A stretch of 64,000 bases of DNA, taken from assembly GCF_004785955.1 (NCBI RefSeq), contig NZ_SJER01000001.1:806001-870000 (forward strand). Direction: 5' to 3'. Shown here in pieces: positions 45,422 to 52,938 of this stretch. Each line of letters starts with the position of its first letter. Position 1 is the first letter of the stretch. Below the pieces are notes generated by a model, which ran no database searches, was not told where the DNA came from, and saw nothing but the letters and a program-made list of their open reading frames with translations. Source of the stretch: Halostella litorea. Lineage in GTDB: Archaea > Halobacteriota > Halobacteria > Halobacteriales > Natronoarchaeaceae. The position numbers were made by a program, and so were the translations under genes.

Positions 45422-46093
45422 TCACCGATCCGAGGCCGACTGCGGGACGCCGTCGGAGCCGCCGCGTTCGGTCGCGGTCGCGCCGATGCCGAGGTCGCCC
45501 GGGGAGCCGGGGAGCGCGTCCTCGGCGGGCGGGAGCGGCGGTTCGCGGCCCTCGAACAGCGACGACGCGGTCTCCAGCGCGGCGGCCGAGGGGACGACGC
45601 CGACGGCCGTCGCGCCGGCGGTGACCGCCAGTTCGAGGACGTTGCGTTCGAGCGAGCCGTCGAGTGCAACGGTGTCGGCTCCGGGTGCCCGGCGGGCGGT
45701 CTGGTCCCGGCCGAACGCCTGTACGGTCTCGACGGCCTTCTCGGCGGCCTCGGTCCGGGCGAGCAGGTAGAAGCCGCGGGCGACCAGTACGTCCGCGGCG
45801 AGCACGTCGAGGTTCGGGTCGGTGTGGTCCTCGCGGTCGGCCCACGGTTCGCCGTGGGAGAGCGACCGGGTGAGCCTGAGACCGTCGTAGATCAGCTGGA
45901 CGCCGGCGGCGCGGTCGGCGACGCTGTCGAGTTCGACGCCCTCGTCGGCGCCGCGGGCGCTCAACAGGGCGAGCGCGCCGGGAGCCATCGAGGCGTCGGC
46001 GAGCAGGTCGTCGATGACGGTCCGGAGGCGGTCGGGCTCGATGTCCCGGACCGCCTCGCGGGCCGCGCGCCGGCACGTGGCGGCCTCTTCCAT
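45422..46093 (-). CDS. Conserved haloarchaeal protein (DUF7114-like)
   Basis: A 223-aa helical protein, MEEAATCRRAAREAVRDIEPDRLR..., with the block GVQLIYDGLRLTRSLSHGEPW followed by LDVLAADVLVARGFYLLARTEAAEKAVETVQAFGRDQT. The latter resembles helix patterns in isoprenyl-synthase-like folds but lacks DDxxD motifs, so no enzyme activity is claimed. The C-terminal 40 residues are Gly/Ser-rich and probably disordered. Divergent from the enoyl-CoA hydratase gene. Confidence 0.78.
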   Translation of the reverse strand: MEEAATCRRAAREAVRDIEPDRLRTVIDDLLADASMAPGALALLSARGADEGVELDSVADRAAGVQLIYDGLRLTRSLSHGEPWADREDHTDPNLDVLAADVLVARGFYLLARTEAAEKAVETVQAFGRDQTARRAPGADTVALDGSLERNVLELAVTAGATAVGVVPSAAALETASSLFEGREPPLPPAEDALPGSPGDLGIGATATERGGSDGVPQSASDR

Positions 46094-46153
46094 CGGGCGA
46101 AGCTAGCGGTGGCAGGGGCAAAGACCTTTGGAAACGAGCCCCCACGCTGGCCC

Positions 46154-46840
46154 ATGATCGAAGCGGCTGCCGACGGGCGGATCACCACCGTCACGCTCGC
46201 CCGCCCGGAGCGGCGAAACGCCCTCACGCCGGCCGGGCTGGACGCGCTGCGAGCGGCGGTCGCCGACGCCGAGACGTCCGTCGTTTCCCTCCGCGGAGCC
46301 GGCGAGGCGTTCTGTGCCGGCGCGGACCTGGACGTGGTCGACGGGCTGGACGGCGACGCCGCGGCGGATCTGGCCCGCCGCGGCCAGCGGACAGCGACCG
46401 CGATCGCCGAGAGCGACAGCGTCGTCGTCGCGGGGGTCGACGGGGCGGCCCGCGGCGGCGGGCTGGAACTGGCGCTGGCCTGCGATCTCCGCGTGGCGAC
46501 GCCGGCCGCGACGTTCGCCGAGCCGGGCGTCGAGTTCGGCCTGTTCGGCGCGTGGGGCGGGACCGTCCGCCTCCCCCGCGTCGTCGGCGAGGGCGAGGCG
46601 ATGGATCTCGCGCTCTCCGGTCGGGTCGTCGACGCCGCGGAGGCGCGCCGGATGGGCCTCGTCTCCCGCGTGGTCGAGGACCCGCGGGCGGTCGCCGAGC
46701 AGATCGCCGACAACGACCCCGCGGCGCTGTCGGTCGTCAAGGAGCGGTTGCGGGACGACGCCGACCCCGAGACCCGCGAGGAGCGGGAGGCCGCGGCGTT
46801 CGCCGACCTCGCCGCCGACCGCCGGAGTCGCAAGGGTTAG
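46154..46840 (+). CDS. Enoyl-CoA hydratase/isomerase family protein
   Basis: A 228-aa crotonase-fold protein, somewhat short for the family (about 255-260). It has the oxyanion-hole segments GAGEAFCAGADL and VDGAARGGGLELALACDLRVATPAATFAEPGVEFGL. The C-terminal trimerisation helix appears shortened. Beta-oxidation of acyl-CoA is likely, but crotonase members catalyse many reactions and no fatty-acid gene is adjacent. The ATG at 46154 is the first sensible start. Confidence 0.88.
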   Translation: MIEAAADGRITTVTLARPERRNALTPAGLDALRAAVADAETSVVSLRGAGEAFCAGADLDVVDGLDGDAAADLARRGQRTATAIAESDSVVVAGVDGAARGGGLELALACDLRVATPAATFAEPGVEFGLFGAWGGTVRLPRVVGEGEAMDLALSGRVVDAAEARRMGLVSRVVEDPRAVAEQIADNDPAALSVVKERLRDDADPETREEREAAAFADLAADRRSRKG

Positions 46841-46865
46841 GTACGCCTTGTCCCTGACGGGAACC

Positions 46866-47465
46866 ATGGACGAGTGCGACCACTGCGGGGCGTCGTTCGA
46901 GGAGGAGGACGCCTACCTCCGGCACCTCCGGGACGAACACCCCGACGACCTGACCCGCATCGAGCGGCGGCGGGTCGACGAACTCGACGGCGGGGACGGA
47001 GGGATCCCGACGCTGGCGGTGGTCGGCGTGGCCGCCGTCGGCGTGCTGGTCGCCGCCGCGCTCGCGTACGTCCTGCTCGCCGGCGGCGGCCCGAGCGCCG
47101 ACGCCCAGATCACGCCCCACTCCCAGGGCAGCGTCCACTACCACGGGACGATGAACGTCACCATCGACGGGCAGACGCTCGACTTCAGCCGGGACCAGTA
47201 CCAGCTGCAGGACGACTTCTTCCACTACGAGAGGGGCAACGGCGATCGCTGGCACGTCCACGGCGAGGACGTGACCCTGGAGTACGGCCTCGCGACGCTC
47301 GGTATCGAGGTGACCGGGAGTTCGGTGACGTTCGACGGGACGACCTACGAGGACGGTGACGAGGGGACGAACGTCACGGTGACGGTAAACGGCGAGTCGG
47401 TCGACCCCAAGCAGTACGTCCTGGAGCAGGGCGACCAGGTCCGAGTGATCGTCACGACGGAGTGA
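46866..47465 (+). CDS. Membrane-anchored C2H2 zinc-finger protein with an external beta domain
   Basis: A 199-aa protein. Residues 4-25 form a classical zinc finger (C4-X2-C7-X12-H20-X4-H25). A single membrane helix spans about residues 47-75. The remaining 125 residues are beta-rich and His/Tyr/Trp-containing (SVHYHGTMNVTIDGQTL, FHYERGNGDRWHVHGED). Topology would put the finger in the cytoplasm and the domain outside. Related haloarchaeal proteins exist but no role is known. It starts 25 nt after the enoyl-CoA hydratase stop. Confidence 0.82.
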   Translation: MDECDHCGASFEEEDAYLRHLRDEHPDDLTRIERRRVDELDGGDGGIPTLAVVGVAAVGVLVAAALAYVLLAGGGPSADAQITPHSQGSVHYHGTMNVTIDGQTLDFSRDQYQLQDDFFHYERGNGDRWHVHGEDVTLEYGLATLGIEVTGSSVTFDGTTYEDGDEGTNVTVTVNGESVDPKQYVLEQGDQVRVIVTTE

Positions 47466-47501
47466 CGGAGCCGTCCGGTGCCGCCGGCTCCGGCGTGGTC
47501 C

Positions 47502-48299
47502 CTACACCTCCGGTTCGTCCGGCGCGGGCGGCATCGACCGCTTGTGCGCGCTCGCCCGGTGCAGTTCCTCGACGCGTTCGACCGTTTCGGCCTCGACGTC
47601 CAGCTCCCGCTGGGTCGCGTCGGCCGACAGCGGCCCCTCGATATGCAGCGCCAGGATCGCGTCGAGCGTGTCGTAGCCCACGCCCATCTCGCCCTCGTCG
47701 GTCTGGTCCTTCCACAGGCCGGCCGTCGGCGGCTTCGTCACGATCCCCTCCGGGACGCCGACCGCGGTGGCGAGCTGGCGCACCTGCGCCTTGTAGAGGT
47801 TGCCGATCGGGTGGCAGTCGACGGCCCCGTCGCCGTACTTCGTGTAGTACCCGGCCATCGCCTCGCTTCGGTTCCCCGTCCCCAGCACGATCCGGTTCTC
47901 GTGGTTCGCGACGAGGTAGTTCAGCACGGCCCGGGTACGCGCCCGGCTGTTCCCGACCGCGACCTCGTCGCCGGCCGCGTCGGGGTACGCCTCGAGGAGG
48001 CTGTCGACGATGGGTTCGATCTCGACCACGCCGTACTCGATGCCGAGCTTCTCGGCGACGCGCTCGGCGTCGCTCATGTTGTCCTCGCTGCTCACCGTCC
48101 CCGGCATGACGAGCCCGTACAGCGCGTCGGTGCCAAGCGCCTCGACGGTCAGATGTGCGACCAGCGAGCTGTCGACGCCGCCGGACAGCCCCAGCACCGC
48201 GCCGTCAGCGCCCGCCGCGTCGACGGTGTCGGCGATGAACGACGTGATGTTCTCCCGCCGGGCCTCCAGTTCCGACTCCGAGAATCGGAGATCGATCAT
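47502..48299 (-). CDS. nadE: NH3-dependent NAD+ synthetase
   Basis: Amidates nicotinic acid adenine dinucleotide to NAD. The 265-aa protein has the N-type ATP pyrophosphatase loop SGGVDS (residues 39-44), GTGNRSEAMAGYYTKYGDGAVD and NLYKAQVRQLA, and no glutaminase domain, so it uses free ammonia. Length fits. No linked NAD genes nearby. Confidence 0.96.
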   Translation of the reverse strand: MIDLRFSESELEARRENITSFIADTVDAAGADGAVLGLSGGVDSSLVAHLTVEALGTDALYGLVMPGTVSSEDNMSDAERVAEKLGIEYGVVEIEPIVDSLLEAYPDAAGDEVAVGNSRARTRAVLNYLVANHENRIVLGTGNRSEAMAGYYTKYGDGAVDCHPIGNLYKAQVRQLATAVGVPEGIVTKPPTAGLWKDQTDEGEMGVGYDTLDAILALHIEGPLSADATQRELDVEAETVERVEELHRASAHKRSMPPAPDEPEV

Positions 48300-48493
48300 G
48301 GATACCCATAGGGGCCGGCGGTCCTAATAGCCACCTGTCACGCCGCAGAAGTGGACGTGCGTTCACGCCGCCGCGGCGGCCGCGGCGTGCGGATCGAAGC
48401 GCTACGTTCAAGTGTGCCGACGGGGAAGTTGGGGGCAAGCGCCGGTGGTGCGCGAACCCGTCGGGTTTGCGAGCCCCGGGGCGATCGAAGCGA

Positions 48494-48564
48494 GCGCCGG
48501 TGGTCTAGTGGTAGGACATGAGCTTCCCAAGCTCATAGCCCGGGTTCAATTCCCGGCCGGCGCA
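48494..48564 (+). tRNA. tRNA-Gly (anticodon CCC)
   Basis: A 71-nt cloverleaf: acceptor GCGCCGG/CCGGCGC with discriminator A, anticodon stem TGAGC/GCTCA with loop TTCCCAA giving anticodon CCC, and T stem CCGGG/CCCGG with loop TTCAATT. It reads GGG codons. The 3' end is repeated twice further downstream. Confidence 0.95.
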
Positions 48565-48649
48565 TTTCTGCGACGAGCGGACGCGAGGAGCGAATGCGTC
48601 TGCGGGTATTGAACCACGCGAACGTGAGCGGTAGCGAAACGTTCGCAGT

Positions 48650-48673
48650 CGGGTTCAATTCCCGGCCGGCGCA
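48650..48673 (+). repeat. Second copy of tRNA-Gly 3' end
   Basis: Twenty-four bases identical to the T arm and acceptor 3' end of the tRNA-Gly (48541-48564), in direct orientation, with no tRNA body upstream. It looks like an attachment-site duplicate. Confidence 0.75.
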
Positions 48674-48724
48674 CTCCCTGCGGTCCTTTGCCGCCCGACT
48701 TCCCGCTCGCTGCGCTCGCGGGAA

Positions 48725-48743
48725 TCCCGGCCGGCGCATTTCT
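48725..48743 (+). repeat. Third partial copy of tRNA-Gly 3' end plus flank
   Basis: Nineteen bases match 48551-48569, covering the T-stem end, acceptor strand and 5 nt of downstream flank. The following sequence (ACTGCGAACGGACGTGAGC) also resembles the tRNA's own downstream flank, so the flank was duplicated as well. Confidence 0.7.
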
Positions 48744-48796
48744 ACTGCGAACGGACGTGAGCAGTGAAATCGCCGCCCGAAGCGAGCAAGCGGCGA

Positions 48797-50587
48797 CTAG
48801 TTCGTCTCGTTGCCGTCCTGTGCCAGCACCTCGAACCTGACCCCGCCCAGCGCCTCGCTGTCCGTGACCTCGATCCGCCACCCGTGGGCGTCGAGGATCT
48901 GCCGAACGCTCGCCATGCCCATCCCGCTCCCGCCGGCTTTCGTGGTGAACCCCGGAGTGAACACGTCTTCGCGGTGTTCCTCGGGGATGCCCGAACCGGA
49001 ATCCGCCAGGTAGAACCCGTGGTCGAGCGCCCCGATTCTGATCGACACGGCCCCGGAGGCGTGTTCGACGGAGTTCGACAGCAGGTTCTGTAGCAGGCGG
49101 CGTAGTGCGTCGGGGTCGGCGTCCAGCCGCACCGTATCTTCGACCTCCAGCGACGCGTCGGACCGGACGGTGACCGCTCGCCAGGCCGACCGCGCGGTCT
49201 CCGCCACCTCGACGGTTTCGGTCTCCCCGACGACCTCCCGCGAGCGCACCATGTCGACGATGTCCTCCCTGAGTTCGTCCACGCGCTGCAGCGCGTCCAG
49301 CGCCTCGTCGATCTGGGCGGGGTCGCCCGTCTCAGCGGCCAGTTCCAAGCGTCCCCGGACCGTCTGGATCGGCGTCTCCAGGTCGTGCGAGATGACGCCG
49401 GCGAGCTCGTCGAACCGCTCGTTCTGTCGCTTCAGTTCCCGTTCCCGCTCCTTCCGCTCGGAGATGTCCCGGCCCACGCCCACGAGCCCGATCAGTTCGC
49501 CCTCGGGGTCGGTCAGCCGGGCACCGGTAAACTCGTGGGGGATCCGCCTGCCCCGTGCGGTCTCGAACTCCGCCTCGACGGTGACCTCGCCGCCGTCGAA
49601 CGACTCCCGGACCGCGTCGGAGATCCGGGCCCGGTGGTCCTCGGCGAAGAACTCGACGACGTCCATCTCGGCTATCTCCGACCCGTCGTAGCCCGTTGTC
49701 GCCTCCAGGCTGTCGTTCCAGCGCCGGAGCGTGCCGTCCGTGCCGACGACGTAGAACACGTCGTCGAGCGCGTTTATCGCCTGCTCGATGAACTCCCGCT
49801 CCTCCTGGAGCGTTCGCTCGCGACGCTTGCGCTCGGTGACGTCCCGGGTGAAGCCGACGACGCGGACGACGCTCCCGTCGTCGTCCAGCACCGGCTCCCC
49901 CTTCACCCAAACCCAGCCGGTCTCGTCGTCGCCCCGCGTTATCCTGTAGACGGCGTCGATGGACTCCCCGTCCGACAGGTCCTCCATTATCCCCCTGACG
50001 AACTCGCGGTCGTCGGGGTGGACGCCCCGCAGGAAGTCCTCCGGGTTCTCCCGTATCGCCTCGGATGGACGACCCCACACGTCCTCGTAGCCGGAGACGA
50101 ACAGGAGGTCGTCCCAGTCGCTGGTGAACATCCAGATACAGTCCGTGGTGCTCTCTGCCACCTCCTCCAGCCGCTGTTGCATCTGCTCGGCCTGTCTCTG
50201 CGACCGGTACTGGCGCGCGGCGTTCCGGACCCGGTTCGCGAGCACGGTGTACTGGTCCGTCCCGCCTCCCTTCTGCATGTAATCGGTGACACCCGCCGAT
50301 ATCGCCTCGCTCGCTATCTCCTCGCTCCCCTTGCCGGTGAACAGAACGAACGGCACGTCCGGGTCCCGCTCGCGGACCCCCTGCAGGAACTCCAGACCGT
50401 CAGTCCGCGGCATGTCGTAGTCGCTCACGACGCATTCGACGTCCGCCCGTTCGAACGTTTCGAGCCCGTCCGCCGCGCTCGTCTCCGAGACCACCGTCAG
50501 GTCGCTCTCCCGTTCGAGAAACGTGGCGACCAAGTCAACGAACGCGGGGTCGTCGTCAACGTGGAGGACCCGAATCGGACTTCCCAT
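48797..50587 (-). CDS. Sensor histidine kinase: receiver-PAS-PAS-HisKA-ATPase
   Basis: A 596-aa soluble signalling protein. Residues about 1-120 are a receiver domain (VLHVDDDP, phospho-acceptor D56 in VVSDYDMPRTDG, LFTGKG). Residues about 130-255 and 265-385 are PAS domains, the first ending RDVTERKRRER and the second RDISERKERERE. H401 in GVISHDLETPIQTVRGRLELA is the kinase phospho-site, and the ATPase has N and G boxes (LLQNLLSNSVEHA, DSGSGIPEEHREDVF, KAGGSGMGMASV). The ATG at 50587 lies below ATATTATACC. No membrane segment or cognate regulator is adjacent; its input is cytosolic. Confidence 0.93.
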   Translation of the reverse strand: MGSPIRVLHVDDDPAFVDLVATFLERESDLTVVSETSAADGLETFERADVECVVSDYDMPRTDGLEFLQGVRERDPDVPFVLFTGKGSEEIASEAISAGVTDYMQKGGGTDQYTVLANRVRNAARQYRSQRQAEQMQQRLEEVAESTTDCIWMFTSDWDDLLFVSGYEDVWGRPSEAIRENPEDFLRGVHPDDREFVRGIMEDLSDGESIDAVYRITRGDDETGWVWVKGEPVLDDDGSVVRVVGFTRDVTERKRRERTLQEEREFIEQAINALDDVFYVVGTDGTLRRWNDSLEATTGYDGSEIAEMDVVEFFAEDHRARISDAVRESFDGGEVTVEAEFETARGRRIPHEFTGARLTDPEGELIGLVGVGRDISERKERERELKRQNERFDELAGVISHDLETPIQTVRGRLELAAETGDPAQIDEALDALQRVDELREDIVDMVRSREVVGETETVEVAETARSAWRAVTVRSDASLEVEDTVRLDADPDALRRLLQNLLSNSVEHASGAVSIRIGALDHGFYLADSGSGIPEEHREDVFTPGFTTKAGGSGMGMASVRQILDAHGWRIEVTDSEALGGVRFEVLAQDGNETN

Positions 50588-50753
50588 ACCCCCCAAAGAC
50601 GTTCATCGGGTATAATATCAGGTGCCGGAGACGGACACGAAACCCGGATCGGGCGGGCCGCCGAGGGGGGACCACGAGCCACCGTATCCGCACGGCTCGC
50701 TGCGACCGCATCGCTCGCGGAGACTTTACTTGCCGCGGTCCCCGTCGTGGCAC

Positions 50754-51683
50754 ATGGTCCGAGTGGCTGCGGTCGACGTCGGCGGCACGTGGGTCAGAGG
50801 GGCGTACGCGGACGAGTCGGGGCTCCGCGGCGAGCCGTGGCGCTCCCCCACGGCCGACGTGGGGTCGCCGGCGGCGCTCGCCGACCTGCTCGCGGCCGAG
50901 TTCGACGGCCCCGTCGACGCCGTCGGGGTCGCGGTCGCGGGCATCCTCGGCGACGACCGGACGACGGTCGACGCGGCGTCGAACTGGGACGGCGACGGCT
51001 GGGACCTGCGGCCGATAGCGGAGCGGCTGGACGCCCCGCTCGCGGCGGAGAACGACGGCGACGCGAGCGCGCTCGGACTGCTCGCCCGGGGCGACGTGGG
51101 CGCCGACGAGAACGCCGCGTACCTCACGATAAGCACCGGGATCGGGCTGGGCGTCCTCCACCGCGGCCGGCTGATCCGCGGCGCGGAGGGCGGGTTCGTC
51201 AACCTCGGCTGGGACGGGGACGTCGTCCACGACGGCGTCCGGAACCCATGGGAGGGGTACGCCGCCGGCGACCGGATCCCCGAGCGCATCGCGGAGTGGC
51301 TCGACGGGGAGGACCGCGAGACGATCCTGACGGGCGACGGGGACGCCGAGGCGTTCTTCGCGGCCGTCGACGACGGCGACCCGGTCGCCCGCGACTACTA
51401 CGCCCGGCTCAAGCGGATCAACGCCGCGGGGATCGGCACCGTCACGGACCTGTTTGCCCTCGACGTCGTCGTGGCAGGTGGCGGCGTCGCGGCGAACCAG
51501 TCGGAGCTACTCGCGTACGACGACGACCCGCGGCTGGCCGACCCGGTCGCGCTCGACGACTACTGCGTCACCGGCGCGCCGCGGGTCGAGACGGCGTCGC
51601 CGGACGCGAACCTCGAACTCCGCGGCGCGGCGGAAGCGGCGCGCGAGGCGGTCCGGGAGGAAAACCGGGCGAGCGAGGAGTGA
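50754..51683 (+). CDS. ROK-family sugar kinase-like protein
   Basis: A 309-aa protein with the phosphate-1 motif VDVGGTWVRGAY, the catalytic ENDGDASALG segment, STGIGLGVLHRGRLIRGAEGGFVNLG and the adenosine motif VVVAGGGVAAN. Most ROK kinases have a CXCGXXGC zinc motif after the GFVNLG-like strand; here that stretch (HDGVRNPWEGYAAG) has no cysteines. It may still phosphorylate a hexose or N-acetylhexosamine, but activity is uncertain. CTTTACTTG lies about 28 nt upstream of the ATG. Confidence 0.87.
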   Translation: MVRVAAVDVGGTWVRGAYADESGLRGEPWRSPTADVGSPAALADLLAAEFDGPVDAVGVAVAGILGDDRTTVDAASNWDGDGWDLRPIAERLDAPLAAENDGDASALGLLARGDVGADENAAYLTISTGIGLGVLHRGRLIRGAEGGFVNLGWDGDVVHDGVRNPWEGYAAGDRIPERIAEWLDGEDRETILTGDGDAEAFFAAVDDGDPVARDYYARLKRINAAGIGTVTDLFALDVVVAGGGVAANQSELLAYDDDPRLADPVALDDYCVTGAPRVETASPDANLELRGAAEAAREAVREENRASEE

Positions 51684-51753
51684 CGCCGCTGCGGCTGGTC
51701 GGCGGGTCAGCGGCTTCCGCGTCGACGGCGAGCCGGCGGCACGGTCAGGCCCG

Positions 51754-52470
51754 TCAGTCCGCGAAACAGCGGTCGACCGTCCCCGACTCGACCACGTCGA
51801 GCAGTTCGGCGGTCACCGGCTCGTCGAACCGGAGCGGCCGCCGCCACCACGGCCCCTTCCCCGAGTCGGCGGAGAGGTCGGTGACGATCCGGTTCGGGTC
51901 CGCGCCGGCCGTCCGGCTCGACAGCGGCACCGCGCGGTCGAGCAGCCGCGAGCCGTCGGGGTCGCCCGAGAGGAGGACCGCGGCGTCGACCGTCTCGCGC
52001 TTGACGTGGGCGTTGTTCGCGAACCGGCCGCGGTCGGCGGGGGCGAGCGCGGCGTAGTCGGTCACGGGGTCGCGGTCGAGGCGGAACACGCCGATCAGGT
52101 ACGCGCCCCACTCCGGCGCGGCCCAGTCGGCGGGGTCGCCGGCGGTCGACAGCGTCGCGTAGAACAGCGCGTAGTCGCCGGCCGCGAGTTCGGAGAGCGG
52201 CCCGGCCTTGACGGCGTGGTCGTCGCCGTAGGTGTAGGCCTCGCACTCGGGGTACTCGGCGAACTCCGGGTCAAGGTGGACCGCGGCGTCGCGCACGTCG
52301 GCGGGCACGTCGGTCGTCAGGTCCAGGTCGGCGTACGTCGGCAACTGCTCGCCGGCGGGTTCGCGCTCCGGGATGGGGATGTACTCGAAGGAGCCGTCGG
52401 GGAACACCGGTCCCCGGAAGCCGGGGAGCGTCGTGTTCGCGCCGACGTTTATCGCGACTGCGCTTGGCAT
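51754..52470 (-). CDS. Nmad3-like nucleotide-modification-associated protein
   Basis: A 238-aa soluble protein starting VAINVGANTTLPGFRGPVFPDGSFEYIPIPE in all but its first three residues (motif residues about 4-33), which matches the N-terminus of proteins annotated as nucleotide modification associated domain 3. Later features are LYGDDHAVKAG-like and WGAYLIGVFRLDRD. Nmad3 was proposed from genomic neighbourhoods of phage and prokaryotic DNA-base hypermodification systems. No modification enzyme or restriction gene is adjacent, so its role here is unknown. Confidence 0.82.
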   Translation of the reverse strand: MPSAVAINVGANTTLPGFRGPVFPDGSFEYIPIPEREPAGEQLPTYADLDLTTDVPADVRDAAVHLDPEFAEYPECEAYTYGDDHAVKAGPLSELAAGDYALFYATLSTAGDPADWAAPEWGAYLIGVFRLDRDPVTDYAALAPADRGRFANNAHVKRETVDAAVLLSGDPDGSRLLDRAVPLSSRTAGADPNRIVTDLSADSGKGPWWRRPLRFDEPVTAELLDVVESGTVDRCFAD

Positions 52471-52534
52471 ACGCCCAAGTACGGAGGGGGCCGACAAAAG
52501 CGGCGCGTCGGCCGGTGGCCGGACCGGCGGTCCG

Positions 52535-52855
52535 TCACTGGGCCATGCCGAGGCGCTCGACGCAGCGGTGGCAGTACGTGTACGTCGGGTCGGGGTCGTT
52601 GCGGGCCCCGCAGTGCGGACAGCGCCGGCCGTCGCCGTCGCCCCCTCGCGCCATTCGGTGCGGGTCGGGCCGGTCCCGTCCGGGGTCGCCGCCCTCGGGC
52701 CCGACCGGCGCTCCCGCCGAGTAGTCGCCGCCGTTCTCCTCGGAGAGCGGGCCGCGGGCCGACTCGTCGTCGTCCCCCCGCAGGTAGTAGTAGAGGACCA
52801 GGTAGACGAGCACGGACACCCCCGCGTACGCAAGCGCCCACCCTGGAACGTTCAC
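52535..52855 (-). CDS. Small membrane protein with C-terminal zinc ribbon (DUF7577-like)
   Basis: A 106-aa protein with one membrane helix near the N-terminus (residues about 5-25, WALAYAGVSVLVYLVLYYYL), an acidic disordered middle and a C-terminal zinc ribbon CPHCGARNDPDPTYTYCHRC. The GTG start at 52855 fits an AGTATCC-like element about 25 nt upstream. Such proteins are common in haloarchaea; function unknown. It is divergent from the arylsulfotransferase-like gene. Confidence 0.75.
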   Translation of the reverse strand: MNVPGWALAYAGVSVLVYLVLYYYLRGDDDESARGPLSEENGGDYSAGAPVGPEGGDPGRDRPDPHRMARGGDGDGRRCPHCGARNDPDPTYTYCHRCVERLGMAQ

Positions 52856-52938
52856 GTGTGGTACTACGTGACGTGGATACTTGTGTGTTCCCGCTGGCGG
52901 ACCGTCAGAGTTAGGCCGACCCCGGGACACTCGCGGGT

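Noticed and set aside
48602-48650. Possible second tRNA gene before the 48650 repeat
   Set aside because: Only the T-arm and acceptor 3' strand are present; no D arm, anticodon arm or 5' acceptor strand can be found upstream.
48541-48743. Possible CRISPR-like repeats after tRNA-Gly
   Set aside because: There are only three copies of unequal length, all derived from the tRNA 3' end, with non-uniform spacing; no leader or cas gene.
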